Assembly: GCA_017650105.1 (NCBI GenBank)
Contig: JAGCFO010000022.1
Location: 1 to 54,877 of the forward strand
DNA length: 54,877 nt
Direction of reading: 5' to 3'
From: Bacteroidaceae bacterium
GTDB lineage: Bacteria; Bacteroidota; Bacteroidia; Bacteroidales; Bacteroidaceae
Shown: positions 35,706 to 44,799 of the stretch, piece after piece
Numbering within the stretch: the first letter of the stretch is position 1
Layout of the letters: each line of letters starts with the position of its first letter
The notes under the pieces: model-generated
The model's input: only the letters and a program-made list of their open reading frames with translations
The model's database searches: none
Told to the model about the DNA's origin: nothing
Translations under genes and position numbers: made by a program

Positions 35706-37982
35706 TCAGTGCGACACCGAGAAAGGAGAAGCTGCCTTTGTGGTGCATCGAGAGGTGTTGGGCTCGGGACCCATCACAAAATGCAACTCTCCGCCTTTCA
35801 TAATGTCGTCGTAGGTAATCCAGTTTTTGTCAAGGGGACGCCCGCCCAGAGTTGCCGACTGAATGTACACATTATCAGCGCTGTTGCCCTCTGCCACGAT
35901 AGCAAAGCGGTTGCCGTTCTCAAGCGTGAGCGTCACCTTCGGATAGAGCGGCGAGCCGATGACATACTGATCGGTGCCCGGGCATACGGCATAGAGCCCT
36001 AAGGCACTGAGCACGAACCACGACGACATACCTCCCTGATCCTCGTCGCCGGGATAGCCTTGAGGGGAAGCATCGTAGAGCCGAGTCATTATCTGGCGCA
36101 CATGATACTGCGTCTTCCAAGGTTGCCCCGCGTAACAATAGAGATAAGGCATGTGCTGGATGGGCTGGTTGCCGTGAGCATACTGCCCCATACCCGCCTG
36201 CTGCATCTCTGCCATCTCGTGAATCATGACACCATAGGTCCCTACATGAACATCATTGGGGATGCTCCAAACGGAATCGAGCTTAGCAATGAAAGCCTCG
36301 TCGGAGCCGTAGAGGTTGATGAGTCCCTGCACATCGTGGAACACGCTCCAGTTGTAGTGCCAGGCGTTGCCTTCGCAGTAAGGACCTCCCCAGGCGAGAG
36401 GGTCGAAAGGCTCGAGCCAATTGCCCTTAACGTCGCGTCCACGCATAAATCCCGTTTGCTTGTCAAAGACATTCTTGTAGTTATACATCACCCGCCCGAA
36501 TACTTCCTCATAGAACTTGTTTCCCGTAGCACGTGCCAGCTGCCAGGCGCAGAAATCATCGTAGGCATACTCCTGTGTCTGCGAAGTGCTGCCCGACGAC
36601 TCGGGATAGCTGACATATCCCAGCTGCCAATACTCTTTCCATCCGGCACGCCCGTTGGCGCCTCCCAAAGGGCCTTTGTTCATAGCCTCGTGAGCATACG
36701 CCTCGAGAGCCTGAGCAGGGTCGAAGCTGCGGATGCCCTTCGCCCAAGCATCGGCAAGCAGCGAGATGGCATGATTGCCAAGCATGCCTCCACTCTCCCC
36801 GGGGGACGACCATGCAGGCAGCCAGCCACACTCCTGCTGGGCCTGCAGAAGGGCTTGCATATACTGTCCCTGCTGGGTGGGATGAAGAAGATTTGTCAGA
36901 GGGAACTGCGAACGGAACGTGTCCCACAGGCCATTGTCGGTGTACATATAACCATCGTGAACCTTGCCGTCGTAGGGACTATAATAATAAGGAGTGCCGT
37001 CGGCCTTGATTTCGAAAAACTTCCGCGAGAACAGATTGGCGCGGAAAAGGCAGCTGTAGAACGTCTGCATCTCACTTTCCGACGCACCCTCCACAAGCAC
37101 ACGCCCGAAGAGGTTGTTCCACACATCGGCAGCACGTCGACGAGTCTGCTCCAACTTCTTGTCGTTGCCGACTTCCTGCTGCCAGGTGAGCCGAGCCTGC
37201 TCGTCGCTGATATACGAAGAGGCTGTGCGCACTTGCACCTTCGTGCCCGGGCGGAACTTCAGATACACGCCCACGCCCTTACCCTCACGCTGCGTCTCAC
37301 CAGCGTAAACGGTGTTATCGCGGTTGCTCCACGTGCCGTAAGCCTCGAAGGGCTGGTCGAACTGCATGAAGATGCGGCAACGGAAGGAGTCGCCGTTGTT
37401 AATCCAGCGGACATTGTTCACCCAACCGGTAATCTGCCTGTTCTTCACATCGATGCTCCATCCGCTACTAGCTGTGTAGCCGTCGATGACAACCCAAGCA
37501 TCCTGCCCCTTGGGGAAGGAGAAGCGCAAATGTCCGCAGCGCTCGGTGGAGGTCATCTCGGTGCGCATACCATTGTCGAAGATGACACTGTAGTAGTCGG
37601 GATGGGCTATCTCGTTGTCGTGACTAAACGAAGCCTGACGCTCCTCCTCACCCACACGAAGGGAGCCGCTGACGGGCATAAACGAATACCAGGCATAGTC
37701 GCCCACCCAAGGGCTGCACTGATGAGTCTGTCCGAAGCCACGTATGGTGGTAGCGCCATAGGTGTACTTCCAGCCGTCGCCGTTGCGCCCTGTCTGAGCC
37801 GTCCACAGGTGCATGGCAAAAGGTTGCCCTACAGTAGCATAGGTGTTACCGTTGCTGAATCCGAAATGGCTGTCGGTACCCTGCAGCGAGTTGGCATAGT
37901 GAACCAAGTCGGTCTTGCTGAAGGAAGGCTGAAACGAGAAGGTAGCCACTGACAGCAAGAGAAGAATAGGTGTCTTTTTCAT
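35706..37982 (-). CDS. GH92 alpha-mannosidase (first of two, proximal to GH2)
   Basis: 758 residues; signal MKKTPILLLLSVATFSFQPSFS. The N-terminal beta-sandwich contains LQGTDSHFGFSNGNTYATVGQPFAMHLWTAQ. The (alpha/alpha)6 domain carries the family signature YPGDEDQGGMSSWFVLSALGLY (about 640-660), whose acidic residues include the catalytic base region of GH92, as well as EYAYDDFCAWQLAR. GH92 enzymes are calcium-dependent exo-alpha-mannosidases that invert configuration. It lacks a lipobox, so it is periplasmic or secreted, unlike the lipoprotein GH92 next door. It is 25 bp after that gene. The linkage preference (alpha-1,2, 1,3 or others) cannot be read from the motifs. Confidence 0.93.
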   Translation of the reverse strand: MKKTPILLLLSVATFSFQPSFSKTDLVHYANSLQGTDSHFGFSNGNTYATVGQPFAMHLWTAQTGRNGDGWKYTYGATTIRGFGQTHQCSPWVGDYAWYSFMPVSGSLRVGEEERQASFSHDNEIAHPDYYSVIFDNGMRTEMTSTERCGHLRFSFPKGQDAWVVIDGYTASSGWSIDVKNRQITGWVNNVRWINNGDSFRCRIFMQFDQPFEAYGTWSNRDNTVYAGETQREGKGVGVYLKFRPGTKVQVRTASSYISDEQARLTWQQEVGNDKKLEQTRRRAADVWNNLFGRVLVEGASESEMQTFYSCLFRANLFSRKFFEIKADGTPYYYSPYDGKVHDGYMYTDNGLWDTFRSQFPLTNLLHPTQQGQYMQALLQAQQECGWLPAWSSPGESGGMLGNHAISLLADAWAKGIRSFDPAQALEAYAHEAMNKGPLGGANGRAGWKEYWQLGYVSYPESSGSTSQTQEYAYDDFCAWQLARATGNKFYEEVFGRVMYNYKNVFDKQTGFMRGRDVKGNWLEPFDPLAWGGPYCEGNAWHYNWSVFHDVQGLINLYGSDEAFIAKLDSVWSIPNDVHVGTYGVMIHEMAEMQQAGMGQYAHGNQPIQHMPYLYCYAGQPWKTQYHVRQIMTRLYDASPQGYPGDEDQGGMSSWFVLSALGLYAVCPGTDQYVIGSPLYPKVTLTLENGNRFAIVAEGNSADNVYIQSATLGGRPLDKNWITYDDIMKGGELHFVMGPEPNTSRCTTKAASPFSVSH

Positions 37983-38007
37983 ATAGAGAATATTTTTTCT
38001 CGATTAT

Positions 38008-40356
38008 TCATTCTTCATTGATACCCCAAAGTGTATTGGGACTTGAACCCATATAAAGGTGGAGAGTTCCTCCTGCCGTAACGGCCTCAACGGGCAGACG
38101 CGAACGGTTGTATTCCCTGCCGTTAAGCTCCGCACGCTGAATGTAGATGTTTTGCCCGCTCAGATCGTGACACTCGATGGTGAATTGTTTTGCAGGAGCA
38201 GAGTCACCCAGAGTGTACGTCACCTTCGGGAACATGGGTGATGTTATCTCCATGTATCCGTCGGCAGGGCAAACGGGATGCATCCCCGATGCCGACAGCA
38301 CATACCATGCCGACATCTGCCCGACGTCCTCGTTACCCACAATACCGTTGACGTCAACGAAATAGGCATGCTCACAGATGAAGCGTGTCCAATACTGCGT
38401 CTTCCAAGGTTGGTTGAGGCGATTGTAGAGATAGGGAACGAAGTGCACCGGCTCGTTGGCATGATTGTAATAGGCATTCCAATGCAGATCGTCGGGGGTG
38501 AGAGCAAAGAAACTGTCAAGGTCAGCCACCACGGCATCTCTGCCACCCATAGCCTCTATCATCCCGTCGATATCGTGCGGCACGAACCATCCCTGCTGCC
38601 AAGGGTCGGACTCGATGCAGCCATACCACTCTTCGGTGCGAGCATTCTCTTTCCAGGGTGCCCAGTGGCCCTCAGCGTCGCGAGGACGGAACCACCCTTT
38701 CTCGTTGTCGAAGATACTGCGCCATGCCTGTCCCTTCATCAAATATTTGTCGGCCTCCTCGTCGCCAGCCCACCCGGCCAGCATGCCAAGACACCAGTCG
38801 GCATAGGCATACTCCAGCGTATGGCTGATGCACAGCGAGCCGGGAGTGTAACCCAACGCATCGTTGCCAAACAGCTGTGACGTTCGCTTGCCGTATTGAA
38901 GAGCCTTTTGCACATTGAAGGAACGGATACCTTTACTCCAGGCATCTGAGAGGACAGGGAGTGCGGGATTGCCAAGCATGCAGCCGCTGTAGGCGTTCAT
39001 CAGCTCCCAGCGCTCAAAATACCCCTTACCACTTTCGTCAGCAAGGGTGATGAGGGAATTAACCAAGTCGTTTACCACACGCGGATTAATGAAACTCTGC
39101 AAAGGCATCTGCGAGCGGAACACATCCCATCCGCTGAAGATGGTTCGTTTCGTCCACGTGCCGTCAGAAGCATGTACAAGTCCGTCACCACCCGTATATC
39201 TGCCGTCAACATCGGTAAAGATACGGGGGTCAATCATTGTATGATAGAGAGCGGTGTAGAAAATAGTACGCATATTGTCGTCGCCTCCCTCAACCTTCAC
39301 TTTCGATAGCGCCTCGTTCCACAGCCGACGTGCATCAAAACGTGCTTTGTCAAACGAAAGACGAGCGCCTTCGGCTCGGTAGTTCTTTTCCGCTCCTTCG
39401 CTGTCGACATACGAGAGGGCCACCTTCAAGGTCACCTCCTCGTTTTCCTCGGTGGGAAATTCAACGAAGAGCCCTACGTGTTTCCCCTTGCACGATGATT
39501 CGCCGCGAACCACTGAGGCTTCGGCTACTCGCTGCAAGTATTTTTCCGAAACCACGTCATCGCAGTGCCTACTCCAGTCGTCGGGGATGTCGGCCGTCCA
39601 GAATCCGTAGTCTTTCAAGGGAACGGAGAGTGTAGCATAATAGTAAATGGTATATTCGGCTTTTCCTTGTCCGTCGCCCCATCCTCCTCCATCAGGAGTG
39701 CACATGATGTATCCGCAAAAAGTGCTGTCGTTCAGAATTTTCACGTACTCCTCATCGGCTGTTCCTCCCACACGGCGCGCTAAGTCAATCTGTATGCGGC
39801 TCTTCGTGCTCTTGGGGTAGGTGAAGCGTAGGAACCCGCAATGGGGGGAAGCAGTGCACTCGGTTTTCACATTGTAACGAGTGAGGTTAACGCTATAGTA
39901 GCCAGCCTGCGCCACCTCACTCTGCTTGTCGTAGGGAGATCGCCATCCTTTCACGCTGCCATCTTCTTTTCCCGCAATCGTCTGCAAGGGTACTCCCTCC
40001 TCTGTCACTGTAGGCATAACCAGGAAATTGCCCAAATCGCCGTTCCACCCCACTCCGCTCATCTGAGTCATCGCAAACCCTTCGATGGTACGATGCTCAT
40101 CACTGTATCCACTGCCGTTGTCTCCGCCCGTGATGGTGTTAGGACTCACTTGCACCATTCCGAAAGGTGTGTCAGCACCGGGAAACGTCTTTCCCAAACC
40201 GTGATACACTCCTGCTCCACTCACGCTGGTACTTGCACCTATCATGGGGTTCACCCACTGGGCAAGGTCGTCGCTGTCGGCTTGTTGGTTAGTGACTGAC
40301 GAGCAACTGCTCAGCAAAAAAACAAACGAAAGAAAGAATGTCAATCTATTTTTCAT
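38008..40356 (-). CDS. GH92 alpha-mannosidase lipoprotein (second)
   Basis: 782 residues; lipoprotein signal with lipobox LSSC (Cys18), so it is probably anchored in a membrane. GH92 hallmarks are WVNPMIGASTSVSGAGVYHGLGKTFPGADTPFGMVQVSPNT at the start, the long EGFAMTQMSGVGWNGDLGNF, EYAYADWCLG, and GIVGNEDVGQMSAWYVLSASG (about 670-690) with the canonical GNED--QMSAW. This form is closer to the textbook family consensus than the neighbour at 35706. It follows the GH38-like gene by 1 bp, a sign of translational coupling. Together the two GH92 enzymes and two GH38-type enzymes suggest a highly mannosylated substrate. Confidence 0.95.
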   Translation of the reverse strand: MKNRLTFFLSFVFLLSSCSSVTNQQADSDDLAQWVNPMIGASTSVSGAGVYHGLGKTFPGADTPFGMVQVSPNTITGGDNGSGYSDEHRTIEGFAMTQMSGVGWNGDLGNFLVMPTVTEEGVPLQTIAGKEDGSVKGWRSPYDKQSEVAQAGYYSVNLTRYNVKTECTASPHCGFLRFTYPKSTKSRIQIDLARRVGGTADEEYVKILNDSTFCGYIMCTPDGGGWGDGQGKAEYTIYYYATLSVPLKDYGFWTADIPDDWSRHCDDVVSEKYLQRVAEASVVRGESSCKGKHVGLFVEFPTEENEEVTLKVALSYVDSEGAEKNYRAEGARLSFDKARFDARRLWNEALSKVKVEGGDDNMRTIFYTALYHTMIDPRIFTDVDGRYTGGDGLVHASDGTWTKRTIFSGWDVFRSQMPLQSFINPRVVNDLVNSLITLADESGKGYFERWELMNAYSGCMLGNPALPVLSDAWSKGIRSFNVQKALQYGKRTSQLFGNDALGYTPGSLCISHTLEYAYADWCLGMLAGWAGDEEADKYLMKGQAWRSIFDNEKGWFRPRDAEGHWAPWKENARTEEWYGCIESDPWQQGWFVPHDIDGMIEAMGGRDAVVADLDSFFALTPDDLHWNAYYNHANEPVHFVPYLYNRLNQPWKTQYWTRFICEHAYFVDVNGIVGNEDVGQMSAWYVLSASGMHPVCPADGYMEITSPMFPKVTYTLGDSAPAKQFTIECHDLSGQNIYIQRAELNGREYNRSRLPVEAVTAGGTLHLYMGSSPNTLWGINEE

Positions 40357-40357
40357 A

Positions 40358-42823
40358 TTAGAAAGATTTCAGTTGAATGGTTTTTATTCCAAAACGGGGT
40401 ATGCTTACCTTAAAGCTATGCGAGCCAAAGCGAACTTCATGCTCTGAGTCGTCATCCTCAGCGTTGAACAACCTCAGCTCCACGCCATCCTCAGTGCGTC
40501 GTGCCGACGTCAACTCATATCGAGCGCCACCCAAGTCTACGAGCGACACAGTGCCCGATTTCTCGCCCTCAATAGTCACCACTTTGAGAGGCTCGTTCCA
40601 AGCCGTCGACAATTGGGCTATACCAGCCTCATCCCATTGTCCCTTGTGGGGCACGAGGGCATAGCGCATCTCAAGCGGGGAGTCAATCTTGTAGTCTCGC
40701 CCCCAAAGACCCACGCCGCTATACTGAGTTGTGAGGGCAAGCGGGAAGTTTTTACCGTATGAGTAGGAGCCCGTGTGGTCAGTGAACAGAGCTAAGCCAT
40801 TATCGGCAGTCGCATCGTAAATGTCCACCCAGTGCAATATCACGTTATGCTGTATGTCAGTCCACGCGCTGTACCACGTGCTGTCTTGCCGGCTCTCGCA
40901 CACGTCAAAGGGGGCATCCTTCCATAGGCGTGCGTTCTCCAGCCTAACAGGGAACAGTACGCTCAACTTATACCTGTCGTCGCAGAATGCGCGTCGGGGT
41001 TCCTTCCAATTCTTTGCCGACTGCTCATACTCGCCTATTCCCGGGTTGCCTTTCCAGTCGATGCACAACGAACAGTCGATGAGTGGGCTGCCGCTCCGCA
41101 ACTGATAGGTAACCACAAAGGGAGAGCCTCCTATTTTTCCGGTCATCGACACCACAATGTGAGGGCTGTTGTCACCTTTAACAATAAAATTCACTCCATC
41201 CTCAGTCGAAGAACACCATCTGTCTTTTTTGTAGAAGAAGCCACGCAATTCCCCGAAGGAAGTATTTCCAGAACTCTTATCAGCAACATGCACAAACTCC
41301 TCCCATTTACCTGAGACGAGAGTTTTGAGGCTTGTCACCACGCCTCCCTTCTCCAGGTCGAAAGTTACCTCACAGCATCCGTTGGATATAGTCAAGCGAT
41401 GCTTGTCTTGTTCCACCACCCTGCAGGACTCGCTTGCAGTCTCGCCAGCTTTGATGTCGTCGGGAGTGAAGTCTCTATATCCAAAGGCGGGTATCTCTGC
41501 CAAGAAAGTATAGCCTCCTGCTCTCACTACCTCTTTTCGGGCATGTCCTGTTGTGTTGTATATACGATACGAACCACCCGCACTCTGCTCGTCAGCAAGC
41601 TCAGCATCGTCGCCTTGTCTTACGGTAGGCAGTGGAGTATCACATGCCTCTCTTGTCCATACATCCACCCAGTCGGCCCAAGTCATACGTCTCGATTTCA
41701 GCCCGTTGTAGGGCACTATCCATGTGTCGTGATGCTGTGCCAGCGACAGCTTGTGCCATGCCTCCCTCATTTCTGTGATAACCTGCCCAGGAGTCTGAGG
41801 TGTGTCTTCTGACACGAAGGCGTCAATCACATCCATTTTCTCTTTCTGAATGAGCCCGTTCTCTGCCCACCTAACCTTGCGTGCTATATTGTTCAGCACC
41901 GAGCTACCCCAAATCAGACAGGGCTTGATGTCTTCCTGCGTGAAATGCCAATCATCGTCGGTCGAACCTATACTTACATTTTCAATGTATTCCGTCCAAG
42001 TTGTGTAAATGTTTTTCCACTTATTTTGCGACGTCGTTTGTGTTGTATTGTTTCCCAGCCAAGGGCCGTTGTCCCAGCCTGCATCCTGATAGCACATTCC
42101 CACGGGATGTTCGATTCCAGCCTTCTCACAAGCAGCAAGATAATAGGGACTGTTGCGCCACGAAGCCGTTTGCCACGTAGAGCCTCTCTGCAGTTCCTCG
42201 CACTCAGGGCGTGGCACGGCTGTGAGAGCAGTGCCGTCGGGGCCTACCATATTCACCAGTTCGCCTCCGTAGGCAGCTGGATAGCCTCCCCAACAGGTGT
42301 CGGGGCAGCGGAGCACGGCATATTTCATTCCGAACTCCTTGAGCACCGCAGGCAGACAACTCGTCAGGCAGGGTTCCTCTGCAGCATAGGTGGTAATCTC
42401 TGCCTCGGGGAAATACTTCCTTATGGTGTGCATACCCTCCTCAAACTGCCTCATAATACTCTCACCGCTCACGTTCCACAGATAGGGCTGTGCCCATGTG
42501 GGATTGGTAAACTCCACACGTTTTGCTTTCACGAAGCCCCGCAAGCGTTCCAAGTCGTTGGGTGCTATCACCGCTATCGAGTCCCACGTCTCGGGCTCTA
42601 TCTCCAGACAGATTTTCCAGTCGGGGTTTTCTTCCAACTTGTCGCAGATGAACCCGGTGTACCACTGCTTGGGGTAGTGTCCGTACACTCCTCCATGATA
42701 ACCATCCACAAACCAAGCCGTCAATGTCGTCTGCTGCCCAAAACAGGGGCAGCAACAACAAATTAGGAGCAAGCACACTATTGCTTGCCCTACCTTAGGC
42801 AGTTTGTCTATCCTCCAGTTCAT
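40358..42823 (-). CDS. GH38-like alpha-mannosidase, divergent active site
   Basis: 821 residues; signal region KVGQAIVCLLLICCCCPCFG. The central GH38 three-helix mark LSLAQHHDTW is clear (His364-His365-Asp366), and the C-terminal half is a GH38-type beta-domain with NTTGHARKEVV and LRLFNAEDDDSEHEVR. The N-terminal motifs depart from the consensus. Where GH38 enzymes carry His-x-Asp, this has FVDGYHGGVYGHYP (His43, His49). Where the nucleophile Asp (D-x-FG) is expected, it has TYAAEEPCL (Glu149-Glu150). It may be an unusual subfamily with a Glu nucleophile, a different zinc site, or a related uncharacterised family. It heads the GH operon, 14 bp after a small ORF, and its stop is 1 bp from the GH92 start. 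Confidence 0.75.
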   Translation of the reverse strand: MNWRIDKLPKVGQAIVCLLLICCCCPCFGQQTTLTAWFVDGYHGGVYGHYPKQWYTGFICDKLEENPDWKICLEIEPETWDSIAVIAPNDLERLRGFVKAKRVEFTNPTWAQPYLWNVSGESIMRQFEEGMHTIRKYFPEAEITTYAAEEPCLTSCLPAVLKEFGMKYAVLRCPDTCWGGYPAAYGGELVNMVGPDGTALTAVPRPECEELQRGSTWQTASWRNSPYYLAACEKAGIEHPVGMCYQDAGWDNGPWLGNNTTQTTSQNKWKNIYTTWTEYIENVSIGSTDDDWHFTQEDIKPCLIWGSSVLNNIARKVRWAENGLIQKEKMDVIDAFVSEDTPQTPGQVITEMREAWHKLSLAQHHDTWIVPYNGLKSRRMTWADWVDVWTREACDTPLPTVRQGDDAELADEQSAGGSYRIYNTTGHARKEVVRAGGYTFLAEIPAFGYRDFTPDDIKAGETASESCRVVEQDKHRLTISNGCCEVTFDLEKGGVVTSLKTLVSGKWEEFVHVADKSSGNTSFGELRGFFYKKDRWCSSTEDGVNFIVKGDNSPHIVVSMTGKIGGSPFVVTYQLRSGSPLIDCSLCIDWKGNPGIGEYEQSAKNWKEPRRAFCDDRYKLSVLFPVRLENARLWKDAPFDVCESRQDSTWYSAWTDIQHNVILHWVDIYDATADNGLALFTDHTGSYSYGKNFPLALTTQYSGVGLWGRDYKIDSPLEMRYALVPHKGQWDEAGIAQLSTAWNEPLKVVTIEGEKSGTVSLVDLGGARYELTSARRTEDGVELRLFNAEDDDSEHEVRFGSHSFKVSIPRFGIKTIQLKSF

Positions 42824-42837
42824 TCTTTTACAAAGGA

Positions 42838-43038
42838 CTAAGTGTTTGTTTTCGTGTTGGTCACATCAACACTTTCTTTCAGGCATCTGTCTCTAAACAC
42901 CCTCCAGCTGCTCTCTGCCCGCAGCCTGTCTTCAGCTGTAGGCACCGCTGCCAGCAGCGTTTCCAGAAGTATGTCATCACACGATGCAGCACCCTCCTGT
43001 TCGCGTGTATTCCTATTATTAAATACACTTTCTTCCAT
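42838..43038 (-). CDS. small ORF upstream of the GH38-like gene
   Basis: A 66-residue frame from the ATG at 43038 to a stop 14 bp before the GH38-like gene. The longer frame starting at a TTG near 43098 begins about where transcription should start and is rejected. The product is charged and helical (EEGAASCDDILLETLLAAVPTAEDR type), with no signal peptide or membrane segment. I do not recognise it. It could be a leader peptide or a small adaptor, or only a chance open frame in a leader. Position and length are the only support. Confidence 0.35.
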   Translation of the reverse strand: MEESVFNNRNTREQEGAASCDDILLETLLAAVPTAEDRLRAESSWRVFRDRCLKESVDVTNTKTNT

Positions 43039-43103
43039 GCCCAAACATTTTTTCTTTCGATTAAAACGATTCTTCCTACGACAACCACTAATAAACAACG
43101 ATG

Positions 43104-43111
43104 CAAAACTA
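43104..43111 (-). promoter_or_regulatory. -7 box for the GH38-GH92-GH2-GH43 operon
   Basis: TAGTTTTG on the minus strand fits TAnnTTTG. A weak TTTA stands about 19 bp upstream. Transcription would begin near 43097 and run leftward through the whole glycosidase set. Confidence 0.45.
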
Positions 43112-43194
43112 CATTTTTTGACATTCCTATAAAGAGTTAATCTTTCAGGCAGTCATTTCTGAAGTCATCGTCTACTCTTTTTCTTGAGGAAGTA

Positions 43195-43225
43195 TTGGAT
43201 GTTTAAACGAAGTGCCGTATCTTCG
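43195..43225 (+). promoter_or_regulatory. promoter of the beta-barrel protein gene
   Basis: TTGG (43195-43198) and TATCTTCG (43218-43225) are separated by 19 bp, a variant of the Bacteroidetes promoter. The start codon at 43297 is about 65 nt beyond the expected transcription start. Confidence 0.5.
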
Positions 43226-43296
43226 CGGAAGAAAGGGTTGGGGGGCGGAAGGATCAAAACTGAAATGAAGTGAAACGATATTGAACAAAGTGTCAT

Positions 43297-43887
43297 ATGA
43301 AAAAATATTTTCCTATACTGCTATGCCTGTGCTTCATCGTGCCAGTCAGAGCACAAGAAGGACTGATGCTAAAGAATGAAATAAACGTCACCTATGGTCA
43401 GTTCACGGCTCCACAGATGCTTTATGTTTTGGGCGAGGTGTTCGGCGCCGCTTTTTCCCTTGGCCACTTCCAGGCAGACAACACCGTCTTCCTCGGTGCC
43501 CTCGGCTTGGAATACTTCCGCAGTACAAATGACTGGTTTGCATACGGAGCAAGTCTGTTGCTCGACTATTCCACTTCCGACAGCTACTCCGTCGATAAGG
43601 ATGGCAACAAGACATTGAATGGAAAGTACAACCTCGGTTGGGCAAGCATGATGCCAAGCGTCAAATTCAAATGGCTGAGGAGAGAGAAAATAACGCTTTA
43701 TTCAAAGTTGTCTGCAGGGCCCGGAATGATATTTTCCAACGAAGGCTCGCTGATGGACAAACTGTCCGTCAGTTTTCAGGCTACACCCATAGGACTGGCC
43801 GTTGGGAAGGGAAGCATCAGAGGGTTTGCCGAAATCGGTTTCGGAATGCAAGGAATTGTGAATGTTGGAGTTCAAAAACGATTCTGA
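43297..43887 (+). CDS. predicted outer-membrane beta-barrel protein
   Basis: 196 residues; signal MKKYFPILLCLCFIVPVRAQ. The mature protein consists of alternating strands with glycines and aromatic residues at turn ends (EINVTYGQFTAPQML, GALGLEYFRSTNDWFAYGASLLLDYST, MMPSVKFKWLRREKITLYSKLSAGPGM, GLAVGKGSIRGFAEIGFGMQGIVNVGVQKRF). It ends in a Phe, as typical barrel proteins do. It is the only rightward gene in this stretch and faces the small membrane protein at 44095. The specific function is unknown. Confidence 0.75.
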   Translation: MKKYFPILLCLCFIVPVRAQEGLMLKNEINVTYGQFTAPQMLYVLGEVFGAAFSLGHFQADNTVFLGALGLEYFRSTNDWFAYGASLLLDYSTSDSYSVDKDGNKTLNGKYNLGWASMMPSVKFKWLRREKITLYSKLSAGPGMIFSNEGSLMDKLSVSFQATPIGLAVGKGSIRGFAEIGFGMQGIVNVGVQKRF

Positions 43888-44094
43888 TATCAGACGCCAG
43901 CGTATCCTCTCGCCTTTCATAACGGATTTAACGAGAAGGGAGAAACAACTTCATACCTATCTCTCATCTTCGGGAGAAACCTTTTTTGGGCTTTTCACAT
44001 CAGGGCAAACTTTTCATCTGAATATCAACAAAGGGGGCGCGTTCCATTGAAAAGCACGCTCCCTCGTATGCGTTTCATCAGAAGGAATGAGGCT

Positions 44095-44673
44095 TTAGAA
44101 TCGCAATTGAAGAGCCATACCGGCTGTCGGGGTGAGGGTGCCAGACTGGGCGGAAGCCACAGAGAAGGAGGGAGCAAAACTCATTTCCATCGCTGTCTTG
44201 CGCCCCACGAGGTCTTGATAGTACATATTCTTTACCTTAACGACTTTTTTTGCATCGATACACGACCAGATGGAAAGTCCCAGGTCGGCTCCGATAGCAC
44301 TAAGCAAGACAATCATGTTTTTCTTACCTACGGTCTCGTCAGTGAAGCCAGTGATGAATCCCTTATCATTTGTAACGGCAACGCCCTCTATGTTGGTTGC
44401 GGCTTCTCGTATGATAGAGAGCAACACGGTTTCTCCACCGATGAAGGCCAAGCCACGCCATGTCTCGCCCGACAGCAGCTGTCCGATTCCCGGTACAAAG
44501 AAGGACGTCACCCCGTACCAGCCGACATGGTACGGATCGGTTGCCTGACGGACATACTCCTTATCACTATAGGTCGCCTTGAGTTCCTTGTAGCTGGGCT
44601 TGGTTACATACTGAGCATTTAACATGCTGAACGTTGATAGCGTAATGAGAATTGTAGCGATAATACGTTTCAT
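44095..44673 (-). CDS. DUF5683-like small membrane or secreted protein
   Basis: 192 residues; signal MKRIIATILITLSTFSMLNAQ. A segment WYGVTSFFVPGIGQLLSGETWRGLAFIGGE, followed by an apolar run (VLLSII) and another at IVLLSAIGADLGLSIWSC, is the pattern of the DUF5683-type family (short 'PG-GQ' helices). The C-terminal third (AMEMSFAPSFSVASAQ ... GMALQLRF) looks like barrel strands ending in Phe. Its promoter (44715-44745) is clear. No function is known for the family. Confidence 0.65.
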   Translation of the reverse strand: MKRIIATILITLSTFSMLNAQYVTKPSYKELKATYSDKEYVRQATDPYHVGWYGVTSFFVPGIGQLLSGETWRGLAFIGGETVLLSIIREAATNIEGVAVTNDKGFITGFTDETVGKKNMIVLLSAIGADLGLSIWSCIDAKKVVKVKNMYYQDLVGRKTAMEMSFAPSFSVASAQSGTLTPTAGMALQLRF

Positions 44674-44714
44674 GACTATAAGTTTTTTTGGGGGTTAATG
44701 AATGATTTCTGCTG

Positions 44715-44745
44715 CAAAGATAAGCACGCGAAACCACCCTTCCAA
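44715..44745 (-). promoter_or_regulatory. promoter of the DUF5683-like gene
   Basis: On the minus strand TTGG (44745-44742) and TATCTTTG (44722-44715) are 19 bp apart. The expected transcription start is near 44708, about 35 nt before the ATG at 44673. Confidence 0.6.
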
Positions 44746-44799
44746 GCACTGAGGACAGACGGCTACAAACGAAGGACGAAAAACTAAGTCAGGACGTGG

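Noticed and set aside
36060..37952. A 630-codon frame on the plus strand opposite the GH92 gene
   Set aside because: The minus strand carries a full GH92 enzyme with all family motifs; the plus-strand product has no recognisable domain and only mirrors its codon bias.
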